A stretch of DNA of 64,000 nt from Ahaetulla prasina (GCF_028640845.1 NC_080540.1:47846561-47910560), one strand, 5' to 3'. Positions 21,658 through 34,308 are shown, numbered from the stretch's first letter. Notes: generated by a model from the sequence alone, not told the origin. Numbers and translations: made by a program.

Positions 21658-22985
21658 ATACTAATATTTGTTCTGAAAGTTTTTTTTGTTGTTGTTTTGT
21701 TTACATTTATATCCCGCCCTTCTCCGAAGACTCAGGGCGGCTTACAGTGTATAAGGCAATAGTCTCATTCTATTTGTATATATATATATATATATATATA
21801 TTATAAAGTCAACTTATTGCCCCCCCAACAATCTGGGTCCTCATTTTACCTACCTTATAAAGGATGGAAGGCTGAATCAACCTTGGGCCGGGCTTGAACC
21901 TGCAGTAATTGCAGGCTACTGTGTTCTAATAACAGGCTTCTTAACAGCCTGAGCTATTCCGGTAGTTGTGAACTACAACTAGAAATTGACCTTATTACAT
22001 CTCTCTATTTCCCATGGAGGAAAATGTGTTCCATTAGCATTACATGAGTCTGCTTAAAACGGACTCAAAAGCTTCCAAAAAGGGAACACAATCACAGCAA
22101 CATAATCTAGTATTTTCTGGATAAGCAACCTGTCCATAGTAAGGAATCCATCAAAGAAATTACATATTTGCATAATCCCCCCCAGCTATTAAACTGGGTT
22201 TTCATATGATGCAATTAACCAATAGGTGGAGTCATAACATGCTGTCCAATCTTTCCAGAGCTTGAATATTCACTAATTATGATGTTAGCAATGGCTCCTA
22301 GCATGTGAAATAGAATGAAAAATCAACCAAAGTGACAACTTTCTCTACATCTTTTGTTTATAAAAATCACTACTTTTTTTTCAATCGGAATCTCCTTGTA
22401 TTTTTCAGAGTAAACAGCCAGGAAGTTGAAAAAGATATCATGATTATTGGATGTTGGAAGAAATATCCATCTGGGTTCAGTTCCAAGTGGGGACAAAGAC
22501 ACTGGAAACATGGAGGCTGCTTGGAAAGATGGTTTAATGGTGGCCAGGATCACATGGCTTGAGATCCTGAACAGAAAAGGGCTGAGATCCTGTGTGCTCC
22601 CTGGCTTTATGCTTTTTCTGAGCTTTGAACTTTCTGGGGCACAGGAAGAGTATCCTGATTGGTTGTCAGACTCCCAGGGGGTGGGAGTCTTAGCTAACAT
22701 TGTAGGTTGTCCCTCAAGCTTGCCTGAGCCTTGCCATGTGGTGAGTTTCTGTTCTAGATGGGTTCTATTATGATGCAGATGATGGTTGACAAAGGTGGGG
22801 GGAAATGAGTGAGCTTAGCTGAGGCTTTAATGGCCCATTGACAAAGGTGGGGGGGAGTCAGGAAGCTGCTTTGTCTTTAAAACATGTTTCTCCATTTCTC
22901 ATCCAGGGAAATATATTCTGCCTTTTTAAATATTTTCTAAAATATTTCATTCTTCTAGGAGGCGGGTGGGTGCTAAATTCCTACA
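21658..22985. repeat. 1.3 kb segment X, copy 1
   Basis: Direct repeat of 27607-28919. It starts ATACTAATATTTGTTCTG and ends GCTAAATTCCTACA. It contains an antisense Sauria-type SINE (about 21700-21960) and then about 1 kb of unidentified sequence. Differences between copies are few: TA-tract length, and single bases such as GCTGAATC/GCTGAGTC. Within X a 108-codon frame (22447-22773) is kept in both copies, but it has no recognisable family. Confidence 0.95.
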
Positions 22986-23331
22986 ATCCCTACTTTTTTT
23001 TTTTTTTCCAAAACGTGAGTTTTGAAACATGCTCTTGGCAAAAAATTAAAATTGATCAAATCAGGGAGGCTTGATTGGTGCTTTTAATTTTTCTGATGCA
23101 AAGGAAGCTATTGATAGAGACAACAGAAAAAAAAGATTCCTTCAGTGGCTCCCAAAAGCTTTCAACCATGAAGGTCTAGCAGCCAGGGGAAAAGTTCTGG
23201 TAAGAATTTTACAGTATCCAATTTTCTATGCCAATTAATTTCAGCTGTTAGATATCGAGGCTAAGGAGAACCAGAACCGAGCTGAAGCACGATAGACCCG
23301 AACGCAGCAAACACAGGGCAGAAAAGCGGAG

Positions 23332-24520
23332 ATGGCCAGTTACACTCCGCCCGCACTGTTTGACCTGGCTAAAGAGAAATGGGGAACGTATATGACCCGT
23401 TTCGAAAGCTTTCTAGAAGCCAACGAACTGCAAGGAGTTCCAGATAACCGCAAAGGGCTTATTTCTTAAGCCACTGTGGTCCGGAGGTCATTGATATCGC
23501 GGAAGCCCTGGCAGAGCCAACGCCGTTACAATCGGTGTCGTGGCCAACTCTACAGACTTTACTAAAAAACCGCCGCTGCGCCGTCCAAATACGTGCGGCG
23601 GTTTGAATTCGGAGGCGAAGGCAGATGGAGGCGAATCCATCGGTGACTACATGGCCGCCCTAAGGAAGCGTCAAGGACTGCGGATACGCGACCTGGGCAG
23701 TGCTCCTCGAGCAACTCATCCGAGGTCAGAGACATCCGTTTGCGGCGGCTGCTAGCAAAGAGCAACCTAACGCTGGCCACCGCTCTGGACGAAGCCAGGG
23801 CACATGAAATGTCCACCCAAGCGGCGGAGACACTGCAAAAGCCTGTCCCACCAAAGGCGAGCGTGAAGCCAACCCCAGTGCACCAGGAGGAGGTTCAGAC
23901 CGAATCCGGCGGTGAAGATGAGGAAGGGTCTGCCGAACCGAGAAACGCGACAAAGGGGACAGAGACGAATGCGGAAGCTGCGGTGGTCAACACCAGCGCC
24001 AACGCTGCAAGTTTAAGGACGCGACATGTCGGCGGTGTGGAAAGAAAGGGCACCTAGCTCAAGTTTGTCGAGCGGCCCAACCTTCCCGAAAATTCAAATC
24101 GGCCAATCAGAGCGCGGAATCGGCAAGGCGACCGCGATTGGCTCAAACAAAAAGCGCGGATTCAAACCAAACGACTGTGGTCATAGGCGCGCCTCAACCA
24201 GTGGAGAAGAAGATCTTCACCAAACCAAAAATAGAGGGAGTACGGTGCCGGCTCAAGTAGACACGGGATCAGCGATCACCATCATGTCCTGGGACACTTT
24301 GGCGAAGTCACTGCCGTCAGTCGCGGCGCCACCTGCAAGCACAACGGCTACGAGTCCACGACTACCAAGGGAATCGCATCCCTGTTCGAGGACCACCTCC
24401 GTCCGAGTCGAGTCGGACCACACAAGAAGACCCTGCCCATCACGATCGTCGAAGGACCCTGCCCAGTCTGTTGGGACTAGACTGGTTTCGTGCCCTGGGC
24501 ATGGGAGTGACTGGCATCTA
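23332..24520 (+). pseudogene. Gypsy A gag and protease, frameshifted
   Basis: The likely start is the ATG at 23332 (MASYTPPALFDLAKEKWG); the frame hits a stop after about 45 codons. Later pieces in other frames include a CRRCGKKGHLAQVC zinc knuckle near 24030 and VDTGSAITIMSW, the aspartic protease active-site motif, near 24260. At least three frameshifts lie between them, so no Gag is made. Confidence 0.85.
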
Positions 24521-24689
24521 CAGAAGTGACTGTAACCTGAAAGACATTCTCTTTAACGAGTTCAAGATGTCTTCAAGGACTGCCTGGGCAAGTACAAGGG
24601 ACCCCTATTTCCTTCAACTTAGACCCCAGGTAGCTCCCATTAGGCTTAAAGGCGAGGAGAGTCCCTTTGCCCCTAAAACCAAAATTTGA

Positions 24690-25340
24690 CAAGGACCAAG
24701 ATAAGCCCATAAATCAGGGGATTTTGGTGCCAGTCGATCACGCAAAGTGGGAGACGCCAATCGTCACCCCAATAAAACCAGACGGGTCAATTAGAATTTG
24801 CGCTGACTACAAGGCGGCTTAACAAAGCCTTACAGAAAAGCGCTTACCGGTTCCGTGGTGCAACACTTGCTGCACTCTTTGGGGCAAGGGCAAGTCTTTG
24901 CAAAGTTAGACTTGGCCCAAGCCTACCAACAACTGCCCGTGAGCGCCCGCTGGCGAAGCCCAAACGATTGTAACGCACAGGGGGCCTTCAAGTGCACCCG
25001 ATTGCAATTTGGGGTGAGTGTGGCACCAGGGCTGTTCCAAAACCTAATGGAACGACTTCTGCAAGGGCTCCCAGGGTAGTTCCCTACTTGATGATGTCCT
25101 GATTTCAGGGAAAACGTAGAGGAATTGGGGAGCGTTTGAGAAAGGTTCTGGGCATTTTCCGGACAGCGGATTAAAAGTCAAGGTAAACAAATGCCAGATA
25201 GGGGTCGAATCCGTCGATTCTTGGGCTACGGATAGACAAGAAAGGAATTCACCCACTGAGAGCAAGGTCAAGGCAATTAGAAAGGCTCCAGCGCCCAAAA
25301 ACAAAGCAGAGCTACAGGCATTCCTGGGGCTAGTGAATTT
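24690..25340 (+). pseudogene. Gypsy A reverse transcriptase, frameshifted
   Basis: Recognisable pieces are VPVDHAKWETPIVTPIKPDG, QVFAKLDLAQAYQQLPV and a YLDDVLISG catalytic box near 25086-25112, spread over different frames with single-base indels between them (for example near 24820, 25078 and 25341). Order and spacing are those of a Gypsy RT. Confidence 0.88.
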
Positions 25341-25502
25341 TACGCGGTCTTTTTAAAAAACAAAGCGACCGTTGCTGAACCGCTGCATAGGCTTTTAGGA
25401 AAAAATACTGTTTGGTCTTGGGGAAAGTCGGAAAATAGGGCTTTCGAAGCAGTAAAAAACCTGCTCTCAAGTGACAGCCTGCTCATCCAATATCATAACT
25501 CA

Positions 25503-27365
25503 TTGCCCCTAGTGCTGGTTTGCGATGCCTCCCTTACGGGTGGGGCTGTACTCAGCCATAGACTTCCAAACGGCACAGAAGCCCCTATAGCTTTTTACTC
25601 TAGAACGATGTCCTCCCCAGAGAGGAACTACAGCCAATTAGATAAAGAAGCACTAGCCATTGTGTCAGGGGTGAAAAAATTCCACGAATATGTTTTTGGG
25701 CGGGATTTTGAAATCGTGACTGACCACAGACCGCTACTAGGGATACTGGCTGGCGACCGCCCAACGCCTGTGGCACTTTCGCCACGCTTGACCCGATGGA
25801 CTATTTTCTTAGCCGCTTATTCGTACAAGCTGCAGCATCGACCAGGAAAAGAAGTGGGGCATGCAGACGCGTTAAGCAGATGCCCACTACCAGGGCCCAA
25901 CGAAGACCCTACGCCGGGGACGCCCATCCTGCTTATTGACTCTTTGGACTCTGGCCCAGTCACATCTAAGGAAGTGGCTCGGGCATCATACCGGGACATT
26001 ATGTTAAGGACTGTACTCGGTTGGGTACAAAGAGGGTGGCCCGCTGCGCCGGGCGAACGCTTTAAGGAGTTTGTTAAAAAACGGGATGAGCTCTCGGCTC
26101 AAGGGGGGTGCCTGTTATGGGGTGATCGTGTGGTAATCCCCGATAAACTAAGGGGAAAGGTACTGGACCTCCTCCACGAGGGCCACCCAGGGATCGTCCG
26201 GATGAAGGGGCTAGCGAGAAGCTATGTGTGGTGGCCACTCATGGACTCAGAGATTGCTGAGAGGGTGGGGAAATGCCAGGCTTGCCAAGAGTCCAGACCC
26301 CTACCCCCAACAGCCCCAGTCAGGGAATGGGAAAAACCCCAAGGGCCCTGGTCAAGAATTCACATTGATTTTGCTGGCCCTTTCCATGGCCAAACTTTTC
26401 TAGTGGTTGTCGACGCATTCTCTAAATGGTTGGAGATCATACTAATGAAATCCACTACGGCCGAGGCAGTAATCGCAGCCCTGCGCCACTTATTCGCAAC
26501 CCACGGGTTGCCTGACACTCTGGTGTCAGACAACGGGCCGCAATTCACGGCAGCCCAGTTCGAGGAATACTTGGCAGAGGAGGGCATCCGACATGCCCTC
26601 TCTGCGCCTTTCCACCCTGCGTCGAATGGCCTTGCAGAGCGTTCCGTCCGGAGCGCTAAGGAGGCATTGTCCAGGCTCAAGCCAGGCGACTGGCAAACAA
26701 AGATAGACTTCTTTCTGGCCGTTCAGCACAGAACCCCAAGCACTGCTACAGGCAGAAGCCCAGCCGAACTATTGATGGGACGGAAACTCCGGTGCCCACT
26801 TGACCGTTTGAGTCCCCATTACACACCAGAGGGTTACAAGGGGGAAATAGACAAAACAAGGGAATTGGGCATAGGCGACCGAGTGTGGGCCCGCAACTAC
26901 GGGGACGGCCCAAGTTGGCTCGCAGGGCAAATAATAAAAGCAACCGCCCAAAGTCATACTTGGTCGAATTACAAGACAACCGAGTATGGGCGCCCCATAG
27001 ATCAGATAAGGAGACGAATAACTGAACAACCTAAGCCACAGGAAATAAATTATGACCCCTCCTTATTTGAACCCACAGCTGACCATGACCCGGGGGAGGC
27101 GCAAGACTTAGCTGAGGTCCCGGAGGTCCAGCGACGCCATCAGGTTCCCGAGGGAAACGACAGGGAAAATTACAAAAGTAATCCAGGGCCGGATGGCCAA
27201 GAAAAAGAATCTGCAAATAATCCAGGGCCCGATGGCCTAGAGAAAGAGCTGGGAGGAGAAAACAGACCCTCCGAACAGCTCAAAACACCACCCAGGACTG
27301 AACCGCGCAGGTCTGAAAGAACTAGGAGACGCCCAGGTTATTTGCGTGACTACGTCGAAAAATAA
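25503..27365 (+). CDS. Gypsy A RNase H and integrase, open frame
   Basis: 620 codons with no stop; the first codon is TTG, not ATG, and the frame is open back to about 25343, so this is a surviving segment of a longer Pol. Residues 1-130 are RNase H (CDAS D8, TDHRPL D74, HADALSR D122). H225, H228, C258 and C261 form the integrase HHCC zinc site. D289 (IHIDFAGP), D343 (VSDNGPQF) and E379 (GLAERS) form the DD35E catalytic core with exact 35-residue spacing. A GPY/F-like module follows (GDRVWARNYGDGPSW), then a low-complexity tail ending RRPGYLRDYVEK. Compared with copy 1, a small deletion after residue 480 garbles about 20 residues before the frame recovers. Confidence 0.93.
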   Translation: MPLVLVCDASLTGGAVLSHRLPNGTEAPIAFYSRTMSSPERNYSQLDKEALAIVSGVKKFHEYVFGRDFEIVTDHRPLLGILAGDRPTPVALSPRLTRWTIFLAAYSYKLQHRPGKEVGHADALSRCPLPGPNEDPTPGTPILLIDSLDSGPVTSKEVARASYRDIMLRTVLGWVQRGWPAAPGERFKEFVKKRDELSAQGGCLLWGDRVVIPDKLRGKVLDLLHEGHPGIVRMKGLARSYVWWPLMDSEIAERVGKCQACQESRPLPPTAPVREWEKPQGPWSRIHIDFAGPFHGQTFLVVVDAFSKWLEIILMKSTTAEAVIAALRHLFATHGLPDTLVSDNGPQFTAAQFEEYLAEEGIRHALSAPFHPASNGLAERSVRSAKEALSRLKPGDWQTKIDFFLAVQHRTPSTATGRSPAELLMGRKLRCPLDRLSPHYTPEGYKGEIDKTRELGIGDRVWARNYGDGPSWLAGQIIKATAQSHTWSNYKTTEYGRPIDQIRRRITEQPKPQEINYDPSLFEPTADHDPGEAQDLAEVPEVQRRHQVPEGNDRENYKSNPGPDGQEKESANNPGPDGLEKELGGENRPSEQLKTPPRTEPRRSERTRRRPGYLRDYVEK

Positions 27366-27416
27366 CATGTAAATAAAATGCAAATAGAGGCAAAGTGTTT
27401 TCTGGGAGGGGAGGAG

Positions 27417-27606
27417 TGTTATGTATCCTTGTTTGTACCTTTAAATATTTGGGCAGGAAATCAGCACGTTGCTGATTGGACGAAGCCGCCAGTAGAACTG
27501 TATAAAAGGAGAGGTTTTTCCCCCAGCCTGTTGCTGGGTTCACCATATATTAAAGAGCTGTTGTCACTACCCTGGTCTCCAGCCTCGTTACTTCCAGAAC
27601 TTAACA
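27417..27606 (+). repeat. 3' LTR of Gypsy A copy 2
   Basis: 190 bp, TGTTA...TAACA. TATA box TATAAAAGG at 27501, ATTAAA near 27549, purine tract GGGAGGGGAGGAG just before. It ends exactly where segment X copy 2 begins. Confidence 0.93.
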
Positions 27607-28919
27607 ATACTAATATTTGTTCTGAAAGTTTTTTTTGTTGTTGTTTTGTTTACATTTATATCCCGCCCTTCTCCGAAGACTCAGGGCGGCTTACAGTGTA
27701 TAAGGCAATAGTCTCATTCTATTTGTATATATATTTTATAAAGTCAACTTATTGCCCCTCCAACAATCTGGGTCCTCATTTTACCTACCTTATAAAGGAT
27801 GGAAGGCTGAGTCAACCTTGGGCCGGGCTTGAACCTGCAGTAATTGCAGGCTACTGTGTTCTAATAACAGGCTTCTTAACAGCCTGAGCTATTCCGGTAG
27901 TTGTGAACTACAACTAGAAATTGACCTTATTACATCTCTCTATTTCCCATGGAGGAAAATGTGTTCCATTAGCATTACATGAGTCTGCTTAAAACGGACT
28001 CAAAAGCTTCCAAAAAGGGAACACAATCACAGCAACATAATCTAGTATTTTCTGGATAAGCAACCTGTCCATAGTAAGGAATCCATCAAAGAAATTTCAT
28101 ATTTGCATAATCCCCCCAGCTATTTAACTGGGTTTTCATATGATGCAATTAACCAATAGGTGGAGTCATAACATGCTGTCCAATCTTTCCAGAGCTTGAA
28201 TATTCACTAATTATGATGTTAGCAATGGCTCCTAGCATGTGAAATAGAATGCAAAATCAACCAAAGTGACAACTTTCTCTACATCTTTTGTTTATAAAAA
28301 TCACTACTTTTTTTTCAATCGGAATCTCCTTGTATTTTTCAGAGTAAACAGGCAGGAAGTTGAAAAAGATATCATGATTATTGGATGTTGGAAGAAATAT
28401 CCATCTGGGTTCAGTTCCAAGTGGGGACAAAGACACTGGAAACATGGAGGCTGCTTGGAAAGATGGTTTAATGGTGGCCAGGATCACATGGCTTGAGATC
28501 CTGAACAGAAAAGGGCTGAGATCCTGTGTGCTCCCTGGCTTTATGCTTTTTCTGAGCTTTGAACTTTCTGGGGCACAGGAAGAGCATCCTGATTGGTTGT
28601 CAAACTCCCAGGGGGTGGGAGTCTTAGCTAACATTGTAGGTTGTCCCTCAAGCTTGCCTGAGCCTTGCCATGTGGTGAGTTTCTGTTCTAGATGGGTTCT
28701 ATTATGATGCAGATGATGGTTGACAAAGGTGGGGGGAAATGAGTGAGCTTAGCTGAGGCTTTAATGGCCCATTGACAAAGGTGGGGGGGAGTCAGGAAGC
28801 TGCTTTGTCTTTAAAACATGTTTCTCCATTTCTCATCCAGGGAAATATATTCTGCCTTTTTAAATATTTTCTAAAATATTTCATTCTTCTAGGAGGGGGG
28901 TGGGTGCTAAATTCCTACA
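27607..28919. repeat. 1.3 kb segment X, copy 2
   Basis: Near-identical direct repeat of 21658-22985. The first five bases, ATACT, follow the Gypsy LTR end and are also the first five shared bases of copy 1. After GCTAAATTCCTACA the two copies diverge (GGAGAAATATT here, ATCCCTACTTTT there). Confidence 0.95.
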
Positions 28920-29698
28920 GGAGAAATATTACCGAAGTAGAAAAAAAGAAAATTATTGGAAAATACAGTTTTTCCTTCAGATTGCAGAAAAGGACATCAA
29001 ATTAAATACAGACAAAATGAATCTCAAACTGAGACAGGTGGCATACACAGGACATATATTGTCAGCTGAATAATAAAATCTGATTTAGAAAGGCAGAGGC
29101 AATTCAGAACAACAGGACAGCACCAAAGGATATTTACCCTAGTATGCATGACTTGCTTCCTGACTAAATTCTACCAAAATATGGCAGTCATAAAAACCAG
29201 AACTAAAACAACAACAACAGAATTAGTTGTTTCATAGAGTGAAACTGGACAGATCACCACAGGAAAAAATATATTTCAGAAATGAAACCAATGTCTTAAC
29301 TCAAAAATATTGTCAGGAACCCTCAGACATTTTCAGGAATCACCCTCAGGTATGATGAATTCTTCACAGAAATGTCTATGAAAAACAGAAAAATTAAAGG
29401 CAAGGATGAGAAAAAAATTAGTAGCTGTGGTATTTTGAATACAGAATTTCCACCTTTTTGGTTATAGGAATATTTTTGATCTCAAACTATTGAAGAAGAT
29501 TGTGAAAGCTTCTCTTTATGAGTATTTTAGTTTTTGGTATGAATGTTGTTATTAAACATTCTAACTGAAGATCAGATACAATCCAGGAAAATATCTACAA
29601 ACAGAAAAGAATATCTCATTACCCAAGTATGTTGTTAGTTGGATAATGAAGTATCAGGAAGCAAGCAACCAAGACCAGACAGTATAAAGAACTCCACA

Positions 29699-29700
<2 letters not shown>

Positions 29701-29731
<31 letters not shown>
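29701..29731. repeat. (CA)n microsatellite
   Basis: About 15 CA units. Confidence 0.95.
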
Positions 29732-29735
<4 letters not shown>

Positions 29736-29797
29736 TCTGTCAACCAGATGGAAAAACTATTATAAATACATGTAAAGGATATGAATAAAAGAAAATA

Positions 29798-30060
29798 TTA
29801 GGACAGGGATGGTAGACACACTGGTGCGCTTATGTACGCCCCTTTCAGACCTCTTAGGAATGGGGTGAGGTTTACAGTAGACAGTCTAAGCTTAAAATTT
29901 TGGGGATTTGGGGAAGAAACCACAGAGTCAGGTATTGCATTCCAGGCATTGACAACTCTGTTACTGAAGTCGTATTTTCTGCAGTCTAGTTTGGATCGAT
30001 TTACCATGAGTTTGTATCTATTGTGTGCTCTTGTATTGTTTTAGTTGAAGCTGAATTATT
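29798..30060 (-). mobile_element. LINE 3' fragment, antisense
   Basis: Minus-strand translation LDCRKYDFSNRVVNAWNAIP, then FKLRLSTVNLTPFLRGLKG matches the copy at 12205. Part of the same 3' region recurs at 30357-30410. Confidence 0.72.
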
Positions 30061-31378
30061 CATTGTCTGGTAGGACATTGTAGCAGATGATTTTATGTAT
30101 TATGATTAGGTCAGACCGAAGATGGCAAAGTTCTAAGTTGTTTAAGTCCAAAATTTCGAGTCTGGTGGCATAATGTATTTTGTTGTGAACAGAGGAGTTG
30201 TAAAAGATCTCTGGACTCATTCAATTATATTAATGTCAGGTATTTATTTATTTATTTATTTATTTTATTTTATTTTATTTATTTTGTCACACATACTAAA
30301 CAATATATATAAGTATAAGCATGAAATAAACACACAAAATGAATACAACCAAACGGAACATTAGGACAGGAATGGTAGGCATGCTGGTGCTCTTATGGAC
30401 GCTCCTTAAGATATGCAGTGTGGGTTCCAGCCAGATGAGCTGTATTCAAGAACTGGTCTGGCAAAAAAAAGAAGAAGAAGAAATACTCTATCAGTTACAT
30501 CTCACTTTTTGCTCTCTCATTTGCTCTCTCCATTCTTTCTAAAGTTTTATAACTTTATTTAATGTTTCTTCATTTAAACAGATATTTTATTGATGGTAAC
30601 TATACAATGTAATCTTCATGGGCCTCATTTCCTACTACTTCCAAGCATTCTAAGTATAACTGATTTTTCTAAGGATTTTTATCATTTGACATGACCATGA
30701 CCTGTTACGTGGTTGAAGAATATCAATCATATAACATTCCTTATTGGAACTATTCCTTACATTTTTATTTGCTTCAGATCATTCATAATGTTCCTATTTC
30801 TTCCTGTTTGTATTCCATATTCCCTTTGTATTCCATATGTTGTACTAGTTTTCTTTATTAGGAAAAAAAATTCCTAATAAATTTTTTTGGGTGTCTTTCT
30901 CCTATTTCTTTGCAAAACTCCTTCCAGTAATTTTATCTTTTTTCTAGCTTAATGTTGAAATTCTGTATTCACCACCTTCACTTTTGTTAACCATGGCTTT
31001 AGCTTTCTTTCTCTGTCCAGCAATTTGGAGAGTGTCTTCTGGCAACCATTTGCTTCTCTTCATTGATTTTCTTTTATAAGGACATGTTTCTTTGCTATTT
31101 CATTGAAAATGTTTTTCATTTCTTCTCCTAGTCCATCTGATTCCCTTTCCATAAAGTTAAGTAAGTGGAATCTGTTCTTCATTTTGACTGCATATAGTTG
31201 AAATTTTGTCAGTATCAATTTTTCTGGATGCAATGTTCCTTTTGCTATTAAAGAAAATAAATTTATTCTTTTATTTAAAAGACTTGTGTAGCTACCCTTT
31301 TGATAAATCACAACTCTGGGCAGTTCAAAAAACCATAATAAATCCCATCTGAATAATAAAACCAAAAGCAACAAAGAA

Positions 31379-31453
31379 GGGAGGGAGGGAGGGAGGGAGG
31401 GAGGGAGGGAGGGAGGGAGGGAGGGAGGAAGGGAGGAAGGAAGGAAGGAAGGA
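31379..31453. repeat. (GGGA)n/(GGAA)n microsatellite
   Basis: About 75 bp of purine-only sequence. Confidence 0.95.
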
Positions 31454-32127
31454 ATCCTGGCACCCAGACCCCCTATTAATCTACAATTGAAGTCACTATT
31501 TTGTCTCTTTCTTGACTGAATGCATTTTACTGCATATATTTGGAAAACTGTTATACCCAGAGATTCAAATAATATTTTTTATAATTTATTGTTTTCAACT
31601 GACCTGGCAATTTTCTTAATTAATTAACTAATGACTAACTCTTCTAATGTCATTCCCTTTGAAGTTGACATTTCCATTTACCCTTGATTTTACCCTGTAA
31701 AATCATCTGATTTCTAGTCCACTTGATCTCACTGACATCAAGAATGTCTATTTTGGTCCTTGGCATTTCTTTCTTGATGATGAACCAACTAGAGTCACTT
31801 AGGTGAGATGGGTGTAAAAATTTGATAGATAAATATATATTAATTATACCTAGCTTTCATAGCTGATGTACATTTCATATTCCAGGGTTGTTGGTTTTTT
31901 TTTTTTTTTGGTTTTTTTCATTTTCTTCCTACATAGATAGTTACTCTTGTTAAGAGAAGATTCAACGAGATTCAGGCTCCCAAAATTTCTCCTTTCTGCA
32001 TCATTATTTCCTAGACTACTCATATTATGAATTTGCAATTCCCGAGTAACTGGTTTGAGACCTTCTAGACTCAGTTCTTTCTGCTACCATCATTGAACTT
32101 TTCTTCTAAATCTACCAACTTACATAA

Positions 32128-32219
32128 TGGGACTTTTTCCTCCTTTGCTAAACTGGGCGGGGGTGTGACCAGCACGTGATGCATCCAGCCCATGGGCCAG
32201 GAGTTTGACAGTCCTGTTC
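32128..32219. mobile_element. hAT MITE remnant
   Basis: The right end GGAGTTTGACAGTCCTG and interior GGGACTTTTTCCTCC match the family of 33682-33816 and 56067-56201; the left end is missing. Confidence 0.65.
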
Positions 32220-33681
32220 TAGAGCACTTCCATAAAACTTTGGTAATGAAGATCACTTAGTCTTTTTCCAGTTTCCCTTTTTAATCCATGTTTTGGATCA
32301 GCATGAAAATGACTCCCAGTTAAAATAGCAAAACTGAAGAAAATATAAAGTTGCCATATGGAAGTAGAAGCATATTTTCAGTTTAAAGAACTTTAGGATG
32401 GACAAACATATTCTGGGCAGGTATTTGTCTTTCCAGTTTCATTACATAAACATTATATAGAAAATATTGTTGCATCATATAGGAGACCTCACATTTGCAG
32501 ATGATGGATATGTACCTGGATTGAAAAAATCCAACCTATATGGAAATGTGTAATGCATTTTTGTGGCAGTCATCAAAAAAAATATACTTATTAAGTGGAC
32601 ATTCTACAAGTCCATTGGATAAAATAAGCATAGATCTAATTACTTTTAAAGGAAAGCAGAATTTTTCAAATATATTCCAACCTCGGGATTTATGTAATTA
32701 CATAAATTTACATTTATGTAAATGTAGTTGGAAGGGACCTTATAGGTCACCTACATTTAATTTAATTTAATTTAATTAGCTTAATTTGATTTGATGTGAT
32801 GTGATTTGTAGGACTTGATCACCTACAAAATACAGGAATTGGAATTATGATCCAAAACTAAAAATCCACTTTTGCATATATAAGATTCCTAACACATTAT
32901 TTAGTAAAAACATTATTTTCTAGTACTATGATCAATCACAGGAGACAAGTGGATCAGAGGCCACTCCATTTGAAATTAAGGTGCCTCTGTGATGATAAAG
33001 TTCAGCTTCAAAATGATCGTCATGAATTGTTACCAAACCAATAGGCTGAATTGCTATCAAGAAATTATTCTTAAAGAGAAAGTATGTAATTATAAAGTTA
33101 GACATCTGTGCTCTCAAAGGAGGAAAAGCTGCTACAGCATGATGTATCGTAGTGTCTGCTGTAATATGTTACACCAGAGACCAATCCACAAGGAGTGGCA
33201 TGAAGCCAAAGTTTTAATCAACGTGAAAAAGGTCAAGAATTAAAGCTGCTTAGATTGATTCTCTTCTAAAGAAATCAGCATATCTCAAGAACTTTGTGAT
33301 ACAGAATTTGAAGCAGAAATATGATACCCTCACACTTCATCACAGGTGTTTGCAGTTTTTAACCTTAGGTGGAAGAGGATATGAACAGTTTACGATTGTA
33401 AATGATTACTGTAAATAGTTATAATAATTTCAATTTTACTAAAATAAATATATAAAAAAAAACAGAAGGATTGTGATCAGTTGAAATAAGAACAGTTAGT
33501 TCTGAGATAGAATTTATGGAGAGAAGACTTATACCAGGATACCTACAATGACCAACCTCTGAAGTAATTGAAGAATTTGCAATGAATAATATACCTTGTC
33601 CACTGTAAACAAGAACTTCTTGCCTACACAGATTTTCACAATTACGTTTGTTTAAAAGACCTCTATGTGAATGTTCTAGTG

Positions 33682-33816
33682 CAGGGCTGTCAAACTCCCA
33701 GCCTGTGGGCTGGATACATCACGTGCTGCCCATGCCCAAGCCTGGTTTAGTGAAGGAAGAAAAAGTCCTTATACATCACGTGATGCTGCTGGGACAGCAT
33801 GAGTCTGACACCCCTG
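33682..33816. mobile_element. hAT-type MITE
   Basis: 135 bp with CAGGGCTGTCAAACTC and GAGTCTGACACCCCTG ends. Perfect 8 bp duplication TTCTAGTG (33674-33681, 33817-33824). Confidence 0.93.
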
Positions 33817-33884
33817 TTCTAGTGGATATTCAGAAGATCACTTATTTATTTAATGAATTAGTAGATTTATATATATATATATAT

Positions 33885-34130
33885 TATTTACATTTATATC
33901 CCGCCCTTCTCCGAAGACTCAGGGCGGCTTACAATGTATAAGGTAATAGTCTCATTCTATTTGTATATTTACAAAGTCAACTTATTGCCCCCCCAACAAT
34001 CTGGGTCCTCATTTTACCTACCTTATAAAGGATGGAAGGCTGAGTCAACCTTGGGCCGGGTTTGAACCTGCAGTAATTGCAGGCTACTGTGTTCTAATAA
34101 CAGGCTTTACCAGCCTGAGCTATTACGGCC
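33885..34130 (-). mobile_element. Sauria-type SINE, antisense
   Basis: Tail first (ATATCCCGCCCTTCTCCG, ACTCAGGGCGGCTTACA), then CAACAATCTGGGTCCTCATT and a degraded tRNA-like head. Same subfamily as the SINE within segment X and at 39690. Confidence 0.82.
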
Positions 34131-34244
34131 CTTTACTTTATATTTACTTTACATTCAGGAGCTGAAGGCAGTATACACACTTCTTGTTTTACTATTCTTC
34201 CCCATAGCAACATTTTTGTGCATAGGTTGGACTGAGATGACTTA

Positions 34245-34308
34245 CCTTCCTTCCTTCCTTCCTTCCTTCCTTCCTTCCTTCCTTCCTTCCTTCCTTCCTT
34301 CCTTCCTT
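34245..34308. repeat. (CCTT)n microsatellite
   Basis: About 16 units of CCTT. Confidence 0.95.

Larger units (their letters stand above)
23271..27606 (+). mobile_element. Gypsy A copy 2, 5'-truncated
   Basis: A Ty3/Gypsy retrotransposon with leader, gag, protease, reverse transcriptase, RNase H and integrase remnants followed by a 3' LTR (27417-27606). No 5' LTR is found; sequence before about 23271 is unrelated. Immediately after the LTR the second copy of segment X begins, at ATACT. Multiple frameshifts affect gag through reverse transcriptase, while RNase H and integrase are open. Confidence 0.93.

Noticed and set aside
22332..22773. Small protein conserved between 22447-22773 and 28381-28707
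   Set aside because: Conservation follows from the recent segment duplication; noncoding parts are equally similar and no family is recognised.
30550..31380. Antisense coding gene (104-codon frame at 31060-31374)
   Set aside because: Looks like an old LINE fragment with no start context, splice signals or named domain; not enough to call a gene.
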